Positions 5,080 to 5,125 of a stretch of 5,125 nt of DNA are shown in pieces. The translations under genes were made by a program, and so were the position numbers. The notes under the pieces were generated by a model. That model was not told the DNA's origin, did no database searches, and saw nothing but the letters and a program-made list of their open reading frames with translations. Each line of letters starts with the position of its first letter. Position 1 is the stretch's first letter. The stretch covers positions 1-5,125 of the forward strand of contig CAIVJV010000324.1 in assembly GCA_903906325.1 (NCBI GenBank), read 5' to 3'. The stretch is from an uncultured Gemmatimonadota bacterium (GTDB taxonomy: Bacteria > Gemmatimonadota > Gemmatimonadetes > Gemmatimonadales > Gemmatimonadaceae).

Positions 5080-5125
5080 GGGAGGTGAAACCCGGGGGGT
5101 CCTGGGTATCGTACGAGCCAGGGAC

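Larger units (their letters stand above)
4925..5125. other. Non-coding leader and upstream region of lipA
   Basis: No credible protein-coding frame is seen in these 201 bases. The open frame at 5037-4843 on the minus strand has no recognisable protein character and overlaps lipA in another frame. The region contains a GC-rich hairpin (5060-5079), an AT-rich island (about 5009-5041) that contrasts sharply with its surroundings, a C-rich (minus-strand) leader of about 4962-5000, and palindromes centred on GTAC. Which gene lies upstream, and in which orientation, cannot be seen. Confidence 0.7.

Noticed and set aside
5081..5088. Perfect Shine-Dalgarno-like GGAGGTGA on the plus strand
   Set aside because: No ATG, GTG or TTG follows within the remaining bases of the window, so no start can be assigned; it lies in a G-rich tract where such a match is easy by chance.
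5041..5125. Possible tRNA or other structured RNA at the right edge
   Set aside because: GC-rich and able to fold, but no T-loop consensus, anticodon arm or acceptor pairing could be found.

Overview
This window is GC-rich and gene-dense, and every confident gene lies on the minus strand. Read in the direction of transcription (right to left), the order is lipA (lipoyl synthase), pdhA (E1 alpha), pdhB (E1 beta), pdhC (E2, dihydrolipoyl acetyltransferase) and the first 199 codons of lpd (E3, dihydrolipoyl dehydrogenase), which runs off the left edge. This is a complete pyruvate dehydrogenase complex locus headed by the enzyme that makes its lipoyl cofactor. The many long plus-strand open frames are antisense shadows of these genes.

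Organism: a GC-rich bacterium with the alpha2beta2 type of E1 and a short E2 carrying one lipoyl domain. Protein style and gene order suggest Gemmatimonadota or a similar environmental GC-rich phylum. This is a low-to-moderate confidence impression, because there is no rRNA or other phylogenetic marker here.

Layout: 5125-4925 is a 201-base non-coding leader before lipA. It holds a strong GC hairpin, a conspicuous AT-rich island that is the best promoter candidate, and several GTAC-centred palindromes. lipA occupies 4924-4010. An 83-base gap (4009-3927) contains a 7-base-period tandem repeat and an imperfect long-range inverted repeat. pdhA (3926-2913) and pdhB (2910-1930) are separated by 2 bases, pdhB and pdhC (1921-623) by 8 bases, and pdhC and lpd (597 to the edge) by 25 bases. 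The four pdh/lpd genes almost certainly form one transcript; lipA may share it or be partly separated by the gap structure.

How they work together: E1 (PdhA/PdhB) decarboxylates pyruvate with thiamine diphosphate and reductively acetylates the lipoyl arm on E2 Lys43. E2 passes the acetyl group to CoA, and E3 reoxidises the dihydrolipoyl arm using FAD and NAD+. LipA inserts the two sulfurs that turn an octanoyl group on E2 into lipoyl. The octanoyl transferase (LipB) or a lipoate ligase is not in the window.

No new biological system is evident. The points most worth a second look are an unusual Gly-Glu-Ser in place of Gly-Asp-Gly in the E1 alpha cofactor motif, a non-standard E3 redox-disulfide loop, and the structured non-coding DNA before lipA and between lipA and pdhA.
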